From: CADCWK01 sp964244115 | GTDB taxonomy: Bacteria > Chloroflexota > Chloroflexia > Thermomicrobiales > UBA6265 | NCBI GenBank assembly: GCA_964244115.1 | Contig: CAXTHM010000007.1 | Span: 1-64,000 of the forward strand | Direction: 5' to 3' | DNA length: 64,000 nucleotides | In this document: positions 27,303 through 37,098 of the stretch, one piece after another | Layout: each line of letters begins with the position of its first letter | How positions within the stretch are numbered: position 1 is the stretch's first letter | Notes under the pieces: model-generated | What the model was told of the DNA's origin: nothing | Seen by the model: only the letters and a program-made list of their open reading frames with translations | The model's database searches: none | Translations under genes and position numbers: made by a program

Positions 27303-29429
27303 CTAGGAGTGCCCCTCGTTCGGCTGGATCGGGCCGGATGTCACCTCGCCGCCCCAGGTCTCGTCGATCTCCCGGGCGAGGTCGGTCTTGCCGAGGATGG
27401 AGAGCGCGACGGCGGCGACGTGCTCGGTCGTGAACCCGTACGCCTTGAGGACCTCTTCGCCAGGGCCGGAGGCGCCGAAGGTGTCGACGCCGACCGAGGC
27501 GCCCCGGTCGCCCGCGTACTTGGCCCAGCCGAGCGTCGTGCCGGCTTCGATGGTGACGCGAGGCGTCCCGATCGGTCCGAGGACCGACTCGCGGTAGGCC
27601 GCGTCCTGCGCCTGGAACAGCTCCCAGCTCGGCAGGCTGACGATCCGGGCCTGGACGTCGTGCTGCGCGAGCAGGTCGGCGGCGGTCACGGCCAGCGAGA
27701 CCTCGGAGCCGGTCGCCACCAGGACGACATCCGGGGAGCCGCTGCTGTCGCGGAGGATGTAGCCGCCGTGGGAGACATTGCCCTTCGCCTGGCTGCGGTC
27801 CAGGATCGGCAGGTCCTGCCGGCTGAAGATCAGCGCCGTCGTCCGGTCGGAGGTGATCGCATGCCGCCAGGCCTCGACGGACTCGTTGCCGTCAGCCGGG
27901 CGGATCACGGTCAGGTGCGGGATCGCTCGCATCGACATGACCTGCTCGACGGGCTCATGGGTCGGGCCGTCGCCGCCGACCGCGATGCTGTCGTGGGTGA
28001 AGACCCAGATGCTCTTGTAGTGCGACAGGGCGGCGAGGCGAACGGCCGGCCGGAGGTAATCGGCGAAGACGAGGAAGGTCGAGCCGAACGGGTGCGTCCC
28101 GCCGTGCGCGGCCAGGCCGTTCACGGCCGAGGCCATGCCGTGCTCACGGACACCCCAGTGGACGTTCTGGCCGGCGTAGGTCCAGCCGCCACCGGCGCCG
28201 CCCTGGGACGAGCTGCTGTCGAAGGACGGCGGCTGGAAGTCGCCGAGCCCCTTGAGGGCGGTGTTGGTCGAGGAGTTCAGGTCGGCCGAACCGCCGATCA
28301 GAGTCGGGAGCTTCGGACCGATCGCGCCAAGGACATCACCGGACGCCTTGCGGGTCGCGACCTTGCTGCCGACCTCGTACGTCGGCAGGTCGGCATCCCA
28401 ACCCTCGGGGAGCTGGCCAGAGATCGCGAGCGACAGGTCGGCGGCGACATCCGGGAAGGCGGCCTGGTAGGCGTCCCACCTCTGCTGCCAGCTCTGCTGG
28501 GCGGCGGCGCCATCGCGGATGGTATCGGCCATCGCGGCGGTGACTTCCTCCGGCACGTAGAACGCCGGCTCGGTCGGCCATCCGAGCGCCTGCTTGGTCG
28601 CGATCGTCTCCTCCGGCCCGAGCGGACTGCCGTGGACGCCGAAGGTATTGGCCTTCTTCGGGGAACCGAAGCCGATGATCGTCCGGCAGAGGAGCAGGCT
28701 CGGCTTGTTCGTCTCGGCCCGCGCCTCCTCGATCGCAGCGCGGACGGCCGACGGGTCCATGCCGTCGACATCGATCGTCTGCCAGCCCATCGCGCGGAAG
28801 CGGGCGCCGACATCCTCGGTGAAGGTGATATCGGTCGAGCCGGCCAGGCTGATGTGGTTCTGGTCGTAGAGGTAGATCAGCTTGCCGAGTTCGAGGTGGC
28901 CGGCGATCGCGGCGGCCTCGAAGGCGACGCCCTCCATGACGTCGCCGTCGGAGACGATCCCGTAGGTGTAGTGGTCGATCACCTCATGGCCGGGGCGGTT
29001 GAACTTCGCCGCCAGGAACCGCTCCGCGATCGCGAAACCCACGCCGTTGCCGAAGCCCTGTCCGAGCGGCCCGGTCGTGAGCTCGACGCCCGGCGTGATG
29101 CCGCGCTCCGGGTGGCCCGGCGTGATGCTCCCCATCTCCCGGAACTGGCGCAGGTCCTCGATCGAGACCTCGTACCCGTAGAGATGAAGGAGCGCGTAGA
29201 GCAGCGCGGAACCGTGGCCAGCGGAGAGGACGAAGCGGTCCCGGTCGAACCAGGCCGGGTCCTTCGGGTTGTGCTTGAGGAAATCGTTCCAGACGACGTA
29301 CGCCATCGGCGCGGCGCCGAGCGGGAGCCCGGGGTGGCCGTTCTTGGCCGCCTCGACGGCGTCGACGGCGAGCATCCGGATGGCGTTGATGGCGAGCGTC
29401 TCGGTAGAAGCCTGGACAGCGGTCGTCAC
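27303..29429 (-). CDS. tkt: Transketolase
   Basis: A 708-aa thiamine-diphosphate enzyme, first gene of the pentose phosphate run. Motifs: KNGHPGLPLG, TTGPLGQGFGNGVG, GIVSDGDVMEGVAFEAAAIAGH (ThDP motif ending in an N within YDQNHISL), and HDSIAVGGDGPTHEPVEQ in the pyrimidine domain. GTG 29429 was chosen because AAGGGA lies 8 nt upstream; the longer frame lacks any ribosome site. A Ser/Gly-rich loop (SFDSSSSQGGAGGG) is inserted before GQNVHWGVREHGM. Confidence 0.95.
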   Translation of the reverse strand: MTTAVQASTETLAINAIRMLAVDAVEAAKNGHPGLPLGAAPMAYVVWNDFLKHNPKDPAWFDRDRFVLSAGHGSALLYALLHLYGYEVSIEDLRQFREMGSITPGHPERGITPGVELTTGPLGQGFGNGVGFAIAERFLAAKFNRPGHEVIDHYTYGIVSDGDVMEGVAFEAAAIAGHLELGKLIYLYDQNHISLAGSTDITFTEDVGARFRAMGWQTIDVDGMDPSAVRAAIEEARAETNKPSLLLCRTIIGFGSPKKANTFGVHGSPLGPEETIATKQALGWPTEPAFYVPEEVTAAMADTIRDGAAAQQSWQQRWDAYQAAFPDVAADLSLAISGQLPEGWDADLPTYEVGSKVATRKASGDVLGAIGPKLPTLIGGSADLNSSTNTALKGLGDFQPPSFDSSSSQGGAGGGWTYAGQNVHWGVREHGMASAVNGLAAHGGTHPFGSTFLVFADYLRPAVRLAALSHYKSIWVFTHDSIAVGGDGPTHEPVEQVMSMRAIPHLTVIRPADGNESVEAWRHAITSDRTTALIFSRQDLPILDRSQAKGNVSHGGYILRDSSGSPDVVLVATGSEVSLAVTAADLLAQHDVQARIVSLPSWELFQAQDAAYRESVLGPIGTPRVTIEAGTTLGWAKYAGDRGASVGVDTFGASGPGEEVLKAYGFTTEHVAAVALSILGKTDLAREIDETWGGEVTSGPIQPNEGHS

Positions 29430-29645
29430 GGTTCGGTCCCTTCTTTCATTGCTGGTCGGATTCCCTGTGGCGGACCGGCGACGTTCGGCGGCGATACGGT
29501 CGCGCCGATCCGTCGTGACAGGACTCATCTCCGTGGGAGCGGTCAAGACGCGACCCTGTACCATCGACCGGCCACGAATCGTGCGCAAATCGTACCCGTT
29601 CTGGCGCATGGAACCTGCCATTGCTCCGCTCGGACTATCGTGACC

Positions 29646-29651
29646 ATTGTA
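29646..29651 (-). promoter_or_regulatory. Possible -10 of the pentose phosphate operon
   Basis: TACAAT on the minus strand is the best -10-like hexamer in the 297-nt space upstream of tkt; no good -35 is present. It would give a leader of roughly 210 nt. Confidence 0.3.
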
Positions 29652-29726
29652 CCGACCGACCGCCAGCCGATCATACGAGTGGATTTAACGTCTCACGAGG
29701 CGTCTGGGGAGAGGATCAGCCAACAC

Positions 29727-31180
29727 CTAGAGCTCCGGGAGCCGCACCGACTCGGAATCAGGCACGGCCAGCGTCATGGCGTCGCACTGCGGCACCTCGG
29801 CCCGGGAGCCGGGCAGGATCTCGGTCCCCGCGCCGCACCGGATCTGGGCGGCGCCCGATTGCCGGTAGCTGAGCACCGTCGTCTCCCCGAGGAGCACGCG
29901 GGCGGCGGCGGCGGCCGAGACCGTCGCATCGGCGGTCGTGAGTCCCTCCAGATCGACGACGGCGTTGTCGTCGGCGTCGATGTCGATCGACTCGACCCGG
30001 CCGGCGAGCGTCAACGTCGCCCTGTCGCGAACGGCGGCCGAGAACGTATCGACGGAGAGCGCTGACGAGGCCAGCGTCGCCTGATCGGCGAGCACGACGC
30101 GCATGGATCGGAAGCCGTCGAGCGGCGGATCGATCCGGGCGTCGACGCCCCCGCCGAGCGAGAGGGTCGTCAGCGACCCGGTCGTCACGGTGTAGATCAG
30201 GGGCTGATCGAGTCGATAGCGACCACGGGCGCCGGGATCGAAGTCGATCCGCAGCTCCCCATCGACGACGCTGACCTTGGCGTACCCGATCAGATTCGCG
30301 TCGCCCGAGATCGACACGCCGGGCTGCTCACCGAGCCGAACGGTCATCAGACCGGTCCCCGAGGCCGAGATCCGATCGAAAGCCGGGACGGCGACGACGC
30401 GTTGGCCGGCCTCGCCCGAGCCCCGGACTTCCAGTGCGCGGTAACTGCCAGCCGCGATCCCGGCCAGCACGAAGACGAGCGCGAACATCCCGAGCAGCAC
30501 ACCGGGAAACGACCCGAACCCCGATCTCCGGGCTGACGCGATCGCCGGCCCACGGGTGGGCCGCGCGACGGGCACCGGAACCTCGGCAAGCATGAAGCCG
30601 GGCGGACGGCGGACGAGGCTGATCCCAAACGCGAGGGCGGTCAGCGTGACGGCAATGCTCCGAAAGACGATNNNNNNNNNNGGTATTCCACGAGTTGCCC
30701 GAGCACCCAGGTCCCAAGGAACATGGAGACCATCGCCCCCAGGACCGCGCCGAGGAACCGGCGTCGCTGGAAGACGGTCGCGCCGGCCTGGGCCGCGATC
30801 AGCGTTCCCCAGGCGTAGGCCGGCCAGAAGATCGCATCGAACGACGCGTACCGGACCGAAGGAGCGCCGTAACCGATGACCTGCGCCTGGTAGAGGATGC
30901 CGCCGATCACGACGGCGTAGACCGCCAGATGCAGCGCGAGCAGCACGAGGTCCCGCACGAACGTCCGGCGTCGAAGTGGACGGGGCGGGCGGGCGGGAGC
31001 CATCGCCGGCGGGTCGCCACGCTCGAACCCGAGGGGCCGCCCGGTCCGGGTGTCGAACCGCGGTCCATGAGGTGGGCCGTCCCGCGGTTCGCCCCATCGC
31101 CCGCCAGGCGGTTCCCCGGGAAACGGTCGCACCGGATGGTTGTGGCCGGGGTCCGGCTGGCGGTCCCGCTTGCCGGCCAT
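29727..31180 (-). CDS. 2TM-domain and GIN/DUF2807-domain protein, gap inside
   Basis: The gene starts at ATG 31180, one base overlapping the response-regulator stop codon. A Pro/Arg/Gly-rich N-terminus is followed by a 2TM-like pair of membrane helices (LVLLALHLAVYAVVIGG ... AYAWGTLIAAQAG). After the gap (30672-30681) come two further hydrophobic stretches and a GIN domain (VVAVPAFDRISASGTGLMTVRLGEQ ... DGELRIDF), a beta-solenoid thought to act in adhesion or envelope sensing. The frame differs on the two sides of the Ns, so the true gap length is not 10; about two missing bases would restore EY-IVFRS. It is probably the output or partner of the adjacent two-component system. Confidence 0.8.
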
Positions 31181-31932
31181 CAGGCGGCGAACCGGTAGCC
31201 GACGCCCCAGACGGTGCCGATCCGCTGGCCAGCAGGTCCGAGCTTCTTCCGCAGGCGGACGACATGGCTATCGACGGTCCGGTCGAAGACCTCGATCTCA
31301 TCCCCCCAGATCCGCTCCAGCAGATAGGCGCGGCTGAACGCGCGCCCGGGGTTGCTCGCCAGCATCGAGAGCAGGTCGAACTCGCGCCGGGTCAGATCGA
31401 CGGGCAGCCCCTCGACCGTCACCGTCCGGCCGGACGGGTCGATGATCAGCTCGCTGTGCCGAATCAGGGCGGCCCCGGTCGACGATGCCGTCACGCCCGG
31501 CGGCACGACGCTGGGGTCGGCAGCGGACGCGACGACGGCGGCGTAGGCGGCCGGCGCCGCGGGCACGGCGTTGCCGACCCGGCGCAGGATCGCGTGGACC
31601 CGGGCAAGGAGTTCCCGCATCCCGAAGGGCTTGGTCACGTAGTCGTCGGCGCCGACCTCGAGCCCGACGACACGGTCGATCTCCTCCCCGCGGGCGGTCA
31701 GCATGATGATCGGCATCAGGTGGTTCTGGCGGATCCGGCGGCAGACGGTCAGACCGTCGAGTCCGGGGAGCATCCAGTCGAGGATGATCAGGTCGATCCG
31801 CTCCTCGGCGACGGCGACCAGGGCCGACGGGCCGTCGAAGGCCTGCCGCACGGTGTAGCCGTCCTGGATGAGGTGGGAGCGGATCAGGTTGCAGATGTCG
31901 ACGTCGTCTTCGACGACCAGGATGTGCGTCAT
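31180..31932 (-). CDS. OmpR/PhoB-type response regulator
   Basis: A 250-aa regulator. The receiver domain has the acidic pair EDD, phospho-acceptor D52 in LDWMLPG, and VTKPFG Lys near residue 101. An Ala/Pro-rich linker leads to a winged helix (LTRREFDLLSMLASNPGRAFSRAYLLERIW ... RTVDSHVVRLRKKLG). ATG 31932 overlaps the kinase stop in an ATGA, so the two are translationally coupled. Confidence 0.95.
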   Translation of the reverse strand: MTHILVVEDDVDICNLIRSHLIQDGYTVRQAFDGPSALVAVAEERIDLIILDWMLPGLDGLTVCRRIRQNHLMPIIMLTARGEEIDRVVGLEVGADDYVTKPFGMRELLARVHAILRRVGNAVPAAPAAYAAVVASAADPSVVPPGVTASSTGAALIRHSELIIDPSGRTVTVEGLPVDLTRREFDLLSMLASNPGRAFSRAYLLERIWGDEIEVFDRTVDSHVVRLRKKLGPAGQRIGTVWGVGYRFAA

Positions 31933-33449
31933 CGGGCAGGGCCTCCGGTGAACCAGCGAGCGTCGGGGTGGGACAGAACCGGGACCGGGACTCCGACCGT
32001 CGCCCTCCGGAGCCGGACGAAGAACTGGCTGCCCTCCCCGACCACGCTCCGGGCCGAGATCGTTCCGCCCATCGCGGAGACGAGGTCCTTGACGATCGAG
32101 AGCCCGAGGCCGAAGCCACCGGACGCGCGGTTGCGGGACGCGTCGACGCGGTAGAACCGCTCGAAGATCCGGTCCAGATCCTCCTGCTCGATCCCGGCCC
32201 CGGTGTCGGCGACGGTGATCGTCAGGTATCCAGGGTCGTGCCGGCCGTCCGGGTCGATCTCCGTGACGGACATCGAGACGATCCCGCCGGCGTGGGTGTG
32301 GGTGATGGCATTCCGGACCAGGTTGAGCAGGACCTGGGCGAGCCGGTCGCGGTCGGCCATGACCAGCGGCAGGGCGCCGGACTCCTCGACGACGACCGTC
32401 ACGCTCCGATCCCGCCAGGCCAGCGGGGCCAGCGTCTCATGGACCTCCCGCACGACCGATGAGGCGTCCATCGCCCGCAGGGTCAGGCTGAGCTCGCCGG
32501 CCTCGGAGCGGGCCAGCGCCAGCAGGTCGTCGACCAGGGCACCGAGCCGCTCGGTCTCGCGGTGGATGATGCCGAGGTAGGTGCCGAACTGCGCATCGCC
32601 GGCCGGACCGGCGCCACCATTCGCCTCGGCGTTCTCGGCCGCGATCATCAGCGACTCGACGTGGCCGCGAATGCTGGCGACCGGGGTCCGAAGCTCGTGC
32701 GACACGTTGACCATCAGCTCCCGGCGGCTCTGCTCGGCCCGGGCGGCGTTGACCCGCTCGCGGGCCGCCTCGGCCTCCGAGACACCGACCCGAAGGGTCG
32801 CGTCGCTCGGGCCGAGCATCAGGCGGGCGAAGCGGCCGTAGACGAAGGCCACCCCGTTGATGGCATGTAAGGCCGGGATGACCAGCAAGAGCCCGAGGAC
32901 GAACGTCGCCAGGTTCTCCGTCGCGCTCTGCGTGCCGAACATCGGGCTGATCGAGACGAGCACCGGGTGCAGCAGGAGGTACCAGATCCCGGAGACCATC
33001 CACCAGAGCCCGGCACAGATGAGGGCGCCGATCGGCAGCTTGAGGAACAGGAAGAGGATATTGGTCCAGGTCACCGGGTCGCGGACGAACCGTCCGATGC
33101 GTCGCAGCAACCGCTCGCCCTGCGAGGAGATCGGGGACGGGATGCCGACCCCGATCCAGCGCCAGGCCAGCTGGCGCTCCAGACCGTTGGCCCAACCCGC
33201 GATCGCCAGGCCGATCAGGAACAGCGGGATACCGACGATGGCGACGCTGAGCGCCACGCCGAACAGGAGGAACGCACCGAGGAGCGCGAAGTAGATCGCC
33301 CCGAGCGGCAGACTGAAGACGAGATAGGCGAGGTTCCAGATCGTCTGCCGCCGGAAGGGTGAGAGCAGCAGCCAGCGGACCGGACTCCGCCAGTCGCGAT
33401 CCCACTCTTCGATCACCTCATGGACGATGCGGCCGACGGGAACTGCCAC
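31929..33449 (-). CDS. Membrane sensor histidine kinase
   Basis: A 506-aa kinase. The first 215 residues hold six or more hydrophobic segments arranged as two similar 'putative sensor' blocks without a large outside loop, so it probably senses a membrane or envelope state. The H-box is VNVSHELRTPVASIRGH with H251; the ATPase domain shows LVRNAITHTH (N box), VADTGAGIEQEDLDRIFERFY (G1/F) and GGFGLGLSIVK (G2). GTG 33449 start. The response regulator overlaps by 4 nt. Confidence 0.94.
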   Translation of the reverse strand: MAVPVGRIVHEVIEEWDRDWRSPVRWLLLSPFRRQTIWNLAYLVFSLPLGAIYFALLGAFLLFGVALSVAIVGIPLFLIGLAIAGWANGLERQLAWRWIGVGIPSPISSQGERLLRRIGRFVRDPVTWTNILFLFLKLPIGALICAGLWWMVSGIWYLLLHPVLVSISPMFGTQSATENLATFVLGLLLVIPALHAINGVAFVYGRFARLMLGPSDATLRVGVSEAEAARERVNAARAEQSRRELMVNVSHELRTPVASIRGHVESLMIAAENAEANGGAGPAGDAQFGTYLGIIHRETERLGALVDDLLALARSEAGELSLTLRAMDASSVVREVHETLAPLAWRDRSVTVVVEESGALPLVMADRDRLAQVLLNLVRNAITHTHAGGIVSMSVTEIDPDGRHDPGYLTITVADTGAGIEQEDLDRIFERFYRVDASRNRASGGFGLGLSIVKDLVSAMGGTISARSVVGEGSQFFVRLRRATVGVPVPVLSHPDARWFTGGPAR

Positions 33450-33639
33450 GGTATCGCGTTACCTCCACCCCTCGCGAACTCGAACCGACGGCGGCGCAGG
33501 ATCAATCCGCTCGAAGTCGCTCCCTGTCATCGATCCAAGCATCGGCGGAATGTGTGACGGTCCGCCAGCGAGACTGTGTTGTTTCGATGATGTCCCGTCA
33601 ATGATCCCGCATTGGCGGTCGCGCTTAGGAAGTATTCGA

Positions 33640-33679
33640 GGAAAAGCAACACTCCGGGATAGCGTTGCCATCCCGGAGT
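33640..33679 (-). terminator. Terminator of the DEAD-box helicase gene
   Basis: On the minus strand ACTCCGGGAT pairs with ATCCCGGAGT (33679-33670 with 33660-33651) around 9 nt, followed by GTTGCTTTT, a good T-tract. Confidence 0.85.
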
Positions 33680-33720
33680 ATCTCTCGTCACGTCTCAGAA
33701 TCGAAGATCAGCGGGCGGGA

Positions 33721-36489
33721 TCAGGAGCCGCTGGCGCCGTTCTCGTCGCGCTGGAACGGGCGGTAGGGCTGCTCGCCCTGCGGGCTCCGGCGGGGGCGGT
33801 CGAAGGACCGGCCGGCGCCGTTGTCGCCCTCACGCTCGAAGCGGCGGGGCGGGGCGCCCGGCCCGTCGAAGCGACGCGGGCCGGCGGAGCGATCGAACTC
33901 ACGGTCGTCCCGGCGCGGACCACGGTCATCACGGGGTCCGTCATCCCGGCGGGGTCCACGCTCATCGCGGGGACCATCGAAGCGGCGTGGGCCCCGGTCG
34001 TTCCGGTCGAACCCGGACTGGCCGTCACGCGGGCCACGGTCGCTCCCGAAGGGCGGGCGATCGCCGCCCGGCCCGCGGCCCGGTCCACCCGGCCCACGGT
34101 CGTTGCCGCCGCGGTACTGGCGCGGGCCGCGGTCGTTGCCGAAGTTGCGTCCACCGGGACCCCGGTCGCCGCGGTCGGGGCGGCCCCCGAAGTCACCGCC
34201 CCCGCCACCGCCACCGCGCTCACCGGTCCGGGGCGGCTCGTTAGAGACCTCGGCGCTGACGGCGCGGCCCTTCATCCGGATAGTCGCCATGGCCTGGAGG
34301 ACCGCCTCGACACTGGCGGTCGGAACGTCGACGAAGGTCGAAGCGTCGAGGATGTCGATCGCGCCGATGCTGCGGCCCGGGATGTTGGCCTCGTTGGCGA
34401 TGGCGCCGACGATGTCCTGCGGGCGGATGCCCTGGGCCCGGCCGATGTTCAGGAACAGGCGGGTCATGCCCTGCTCGCCCCTGGCGGCGCCGCGCGGAGC
34501 GGAGGAGTTGAAGACGGCGAGGTCATCCTCGGCCTGATCGACGATGGAGCCACGTCCGGTCTCGTCGGCGTACAGCTTGAGCACCGCCGCCGCGATCGCC
34601 GACATGTCGTTGTCCTCGGCGAGCTGCTCGACGACTTCGAGGTACGGCTCGTAGTTGGACTCGTCACGCAGGGTGTCGCTGATGATCGTCTTCATCGCCT
34701 CGCGGCGACGATCGGCGACGTCGGTCAGCGTCGGCAGCTTGCGCAGGTCGATCTTGCCCTTGGTGGCCCGCTCGATCTGACGCAGCCAGCGCAGTTCACG
34801 CGGGGAGACGAGGGTGATCGCCTCGCCGGTCTTGCCCGCCCGGCCCGTCCGCCCGACGCGGTGGACATAGGCCTCGGTGCTCTCCGGGATGTCGAAGTTG
34901 ATGACGTGGCTGACATCGGGGATGTCCAGGCCACGGGCCGCGACGTCGGTCGCGATCAGGATCTCGGCCTGGCCGGCGCGGAAGCGGCGCATGACGCGGT
35001 CGCGCTGGGCCTGGGACAGGTCGCCGTGGAGCGTCTCGACCGCGTACCCGCGAGCGAGCAGCGCCTCGCCGAGCTCGTCGACGCCGTTCTTGGTCCGGCA
35101 GAAGATCATCGCGCTCTGGGGCTCTTCCGCATCCAGGATCCGGTTGAGCACATCGACCTTGCGGGAGCGCGGCACCTCGTAGGCGCTCTGCGTGATCGTC
35201 GAGACGGTCACTTCCTTGCCGCGGACCGTGATCCGGGCCGGGTCCTTCATGTGGGTCCGGGCGAGGTCGGCGATCCGCGGCGGCATCGTGGCGGAGAACA
35301 GCGCCATCTGACGATCACCGGGGACCTGCCCGAGGATCCAGTCGACATCGTCGATGAAGCCCATGTCGAGCATCTCATCGGCTTCGTCGAGGACGAAGTA
35401 GCGGGCGAACTCCAGCGACAGGGAGCCACGGCGCATGTGGTCCATGACGCGGCCCGGCGTGCCGACGACGATCTGGACGCCACGCTGGAGACCACGGAGC
35501 TGGCGCTCGTAAGCCTGGCCACCGTAGATCGGCAGCGTCTGGACTTCCTTGTGCTTGCCGTACTTGTGGAGCGCCTCGGCGACCTGGATCGCGAGTTCGC
35601 GGGTCGGGCAGAGGATCAGCGCCTGGACGTGGCGGTCGCGCGGGTCGATCTGCTCGATGATCGGCAGACCGAACGCGGCCGTCTTGCCGGAGCCGGTCTG
35701 GGCCTGGGCGATGACGTCGCGACCGGCCAGCAGGTCGGGGATGGTGGCGACCTGAATCGGGCTGGGGGCCTCGTAGCCGACTTCCTTGAGCGAGGTCAGC
35801 AGGGCGCCGGTCAGTCCGAGGTCCTCGAAGCTGACGGACGGCTCATCGGAGTCGTCGTCGGCGCGGCGGGCGGAGGCCTCTCCGGTCGTGTCGCTGGAGC
35901 CGCGCGGCGCAGCCACCGTCGAGACCGGCTCGGCCTCGGCGACCGGCTCGGCCTCGGTGACCGGATCCGCTTCGGCGACCGGCTCGTCGGCGACCGGTGC
36001 CATGACGGCCTCAGCGGTCGAAGACTCCTCGTCGACCGGGGCGTCCGTCGTCGAGGCGGTCAGGTCGGTCTCGACGGCAGGTGCGTCGGCCGCCTCGAGG
36101 ACGGTCTCGGTGGCTCCGTCCGTGGGGTCACTCACGACCAGCGGCTGCTCGGTCGCGGTCTCCTCGGTGGCGACGGTCTCGGCGACCGGCTCCTTGACCT
36201 TGGCGCGGCTGGCTCGGGGCTTGGCGGGCTTCTTCTTGGCCGGGGCGGCCTCTACGGCCTCCTCGGCGAGAGCGACGGCCTCGTCGGTCTCGTCCGCGTC
36301 GGCGGAACCGACGGCAGGGGGGGCAATCGGCTCACCGTCGGTAACGGGGACCTCGTTGCCACTGATGTCGATCTGGGCCGTGTCAGACGTATCCGTCGTC
36401 TCGGGCTCGACCTGGAGGTCGGTCATCTGGGTGGTGTCGCTCACGTCGGGTTCCGACGCAGGCCGAACTGCTGTCCGCGATGCGGGCAT
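33721..36489 (-). CDS. deaD: DEAD-box RNA helicase, CsdA/DeaD type
   Basis: A 922-aa ATP-dependent RNA helicase. Residues 1 to about 210 are acidic and Thr/Ala/Val/Glu-rich, with a short basic AKKKPAKPRASRAK patch. The core follows: Q motif FEDLGLTGALLTSL, AQTGSGKTAAF, PTRELAIQ, VLDEADEMLDMGF, SATMP, and HRVGRTGRAG. Next is a DbpA-type RNA-binding domain (RLFLNIGRAQGIRPQDIVGA). The last 140 residues are Gly/Arg/Asp/Pro-rich with many DRGP repeats. Such enzymes unwind structured RNA in ribosome assembly and cold response. ATG 36489 has AAAGGA 7 nt upstream. Confidence 0.93.
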   Translation of the reverse strand: MPASRTAVRPASEPDVSDTTQMTDLQVEPETTDTSDTAQIDISGNEVPVTDGEPIAPPAVGSADADETDEAVALAEEAVEAAPAKKKPAKPRASRAKVKEPVAETVATEETATEQPLVVSDPTDGATETVLEAADAPAVETDLTASTTDAPVDEESSTAEAVMAPVADEPVAEADPVTEAEPVAEAEPVSTVAAPRGSSDTTGEASARRADDDSDEPSVSFEDLGLTGALLTSLKEVGYEAPSPIQVATIPDLLAGRDVIAQAQTGSGKTAAFGLPIIEQIDPRDRHVQALILCPTRELAIQVAEALHKYGKHKEVQTLPIYGGQAYERQLRGLQRGVQIVVGTPGRVMDHMRRGSLSLEFARYFVLDEADEMLDMGFIDDVDWILGQVPGDRQMALFSATMPPRIADLARTHMKDPARITVRGKEVTVSTITQSAYEVPRSRKVDVLNRILDAEEPQSAMIFCRTKNGVDELGEALLARGYAVETLHGDLSQAQRDRVMRRFRAGQAEILIATDVAARGLDIPDVSHVINFDIPESTEAYVHRVGRTGRAGKTGEAITLVSPRELRWLRQIERATKGKIDLRKLPTLTDVADRRREAMKTIISDTLRDESNYEPYLEVVEQLAEDNDMSAIAAAVLKLYADETGRGSIVDQAEDDLAVFNSSAPRGAARGEQGMTRLFLNIGRAQGIRPQDIVGAIANEANIPGRSIGAIDILDASTFVDVPTASVEAVLQAMATIRMKGRAVSAEVSNEPPRTGERGGGGGGGDFGGRPDRGDRGPGGRNFGNDRGPRQYRGGNDRGPGGPGRGPGGDRPPFGSDRGPRDGQSGFDRNDRGPRRFDGPRDERGPRRDDGPRDDRGPRRDDREFDRSAGPRRFDGPGAPPRRFEREGDNGAGRSFDRPRRSPQGEQPYRPFQRDENGASGS

Positions 36490-36820
36490 GGGTGGTCCTT
36501 TACATGGCGTAACGAACGCCTGAGAGCCAGCAGCAGAGGACACGCGCACGCAGGGGATCCTGGGAGATTGCGACGTGGTCCGTTACGGGCAAGAGCTAGG
36601 TGGTCGGCGGCTAACGCGAGATGCGCGGTGAACCTGAACACCCCATCGTGATGGGGGTCAATCAGCGCCGGGCCGACAGAAGGGCTGAGCGCTGCTCGCG
36701 ACGCCGCTGGTCGCGGTTCCCATGGGGCGAGTGCCACCCGGTCACCATGCCAGCTTGGGCATGGCCAGCAGTCAGAGAGCTGAGGAGGGGAAGGCACCAG
36801 CGATGTGGCGCAACTAACAT
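36490..36820 (-). promoter_or_regulatory. Long 5' leader of the helicase gene
   Basis: About 320 nt lie between the predicted promoter and the helicase start. No gene is supported. Inverted segments such as CATGCC...GGCATG (36747-36762) suggest structure; long structured leaders are typical of cold-regulated helicase genes. Confidence 0.4.
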
Positions 36821-36829
36821 AGTATAGCA
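36821..36829 (-). promoter_or_regulatory. Extended -10 promoter of the helicase gene
   Basis: On the minus strand TGC-TATACT reads as a strong extended -10 element. The -35 region is poor, as is usual for this promoter class. Confidence 0.5.
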
Positions 36830-37098
36830 GAGATTCGGTTCGGCTTACACCCGGTTAGTGAGCCAGCCGGGACCAGGAGACGCCACCGACGCGACGATCA
36901 TGGCGCCGGCAACGGTCGCGCCGGCTGCGATCTCGCTGACATGAAGACCGGACGGTCTCGCCGGCGGTGGCCCGATCCGATCCACCGGACTCGGCCTGGG
37001 CATCCTGCTCGTCAGGACCCTGCCCCGGTTTCCCGACCTGCTAGGCTACCGCCCAGAGATGACCACGCCATCGGTGCAGTTCAGCAAGGAATATCCAG
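36830..37098 (+). other. Non-coding stretch before the malic enzyme
   Basis: No gene seen. It should hold the malic enzyme promoter; a TAGGCT near 37042 is only a weak candidate. Confidence 0.35.

Noticed and set aside
27174..30065. A 963-codon open frame on the plus strand over tkt
   Set aside because: The minus strand encodes a textbook transketolase; the plus frame shows no motif.
33427..36651. A 1074-codon open frame on the plus strand
   Set aside because: It is the antisense shadow of the DEAD-box helicase; composition is Arg/Asp/Val-rich without any domain, and high GC makes long antisense frames common.
36441..36797. Minus-strand frame of 118 codons upstream of the helicase
   Set aside because: No ribosome site or family motif, and it overlaps the helicase start; treated as untranslated leader.
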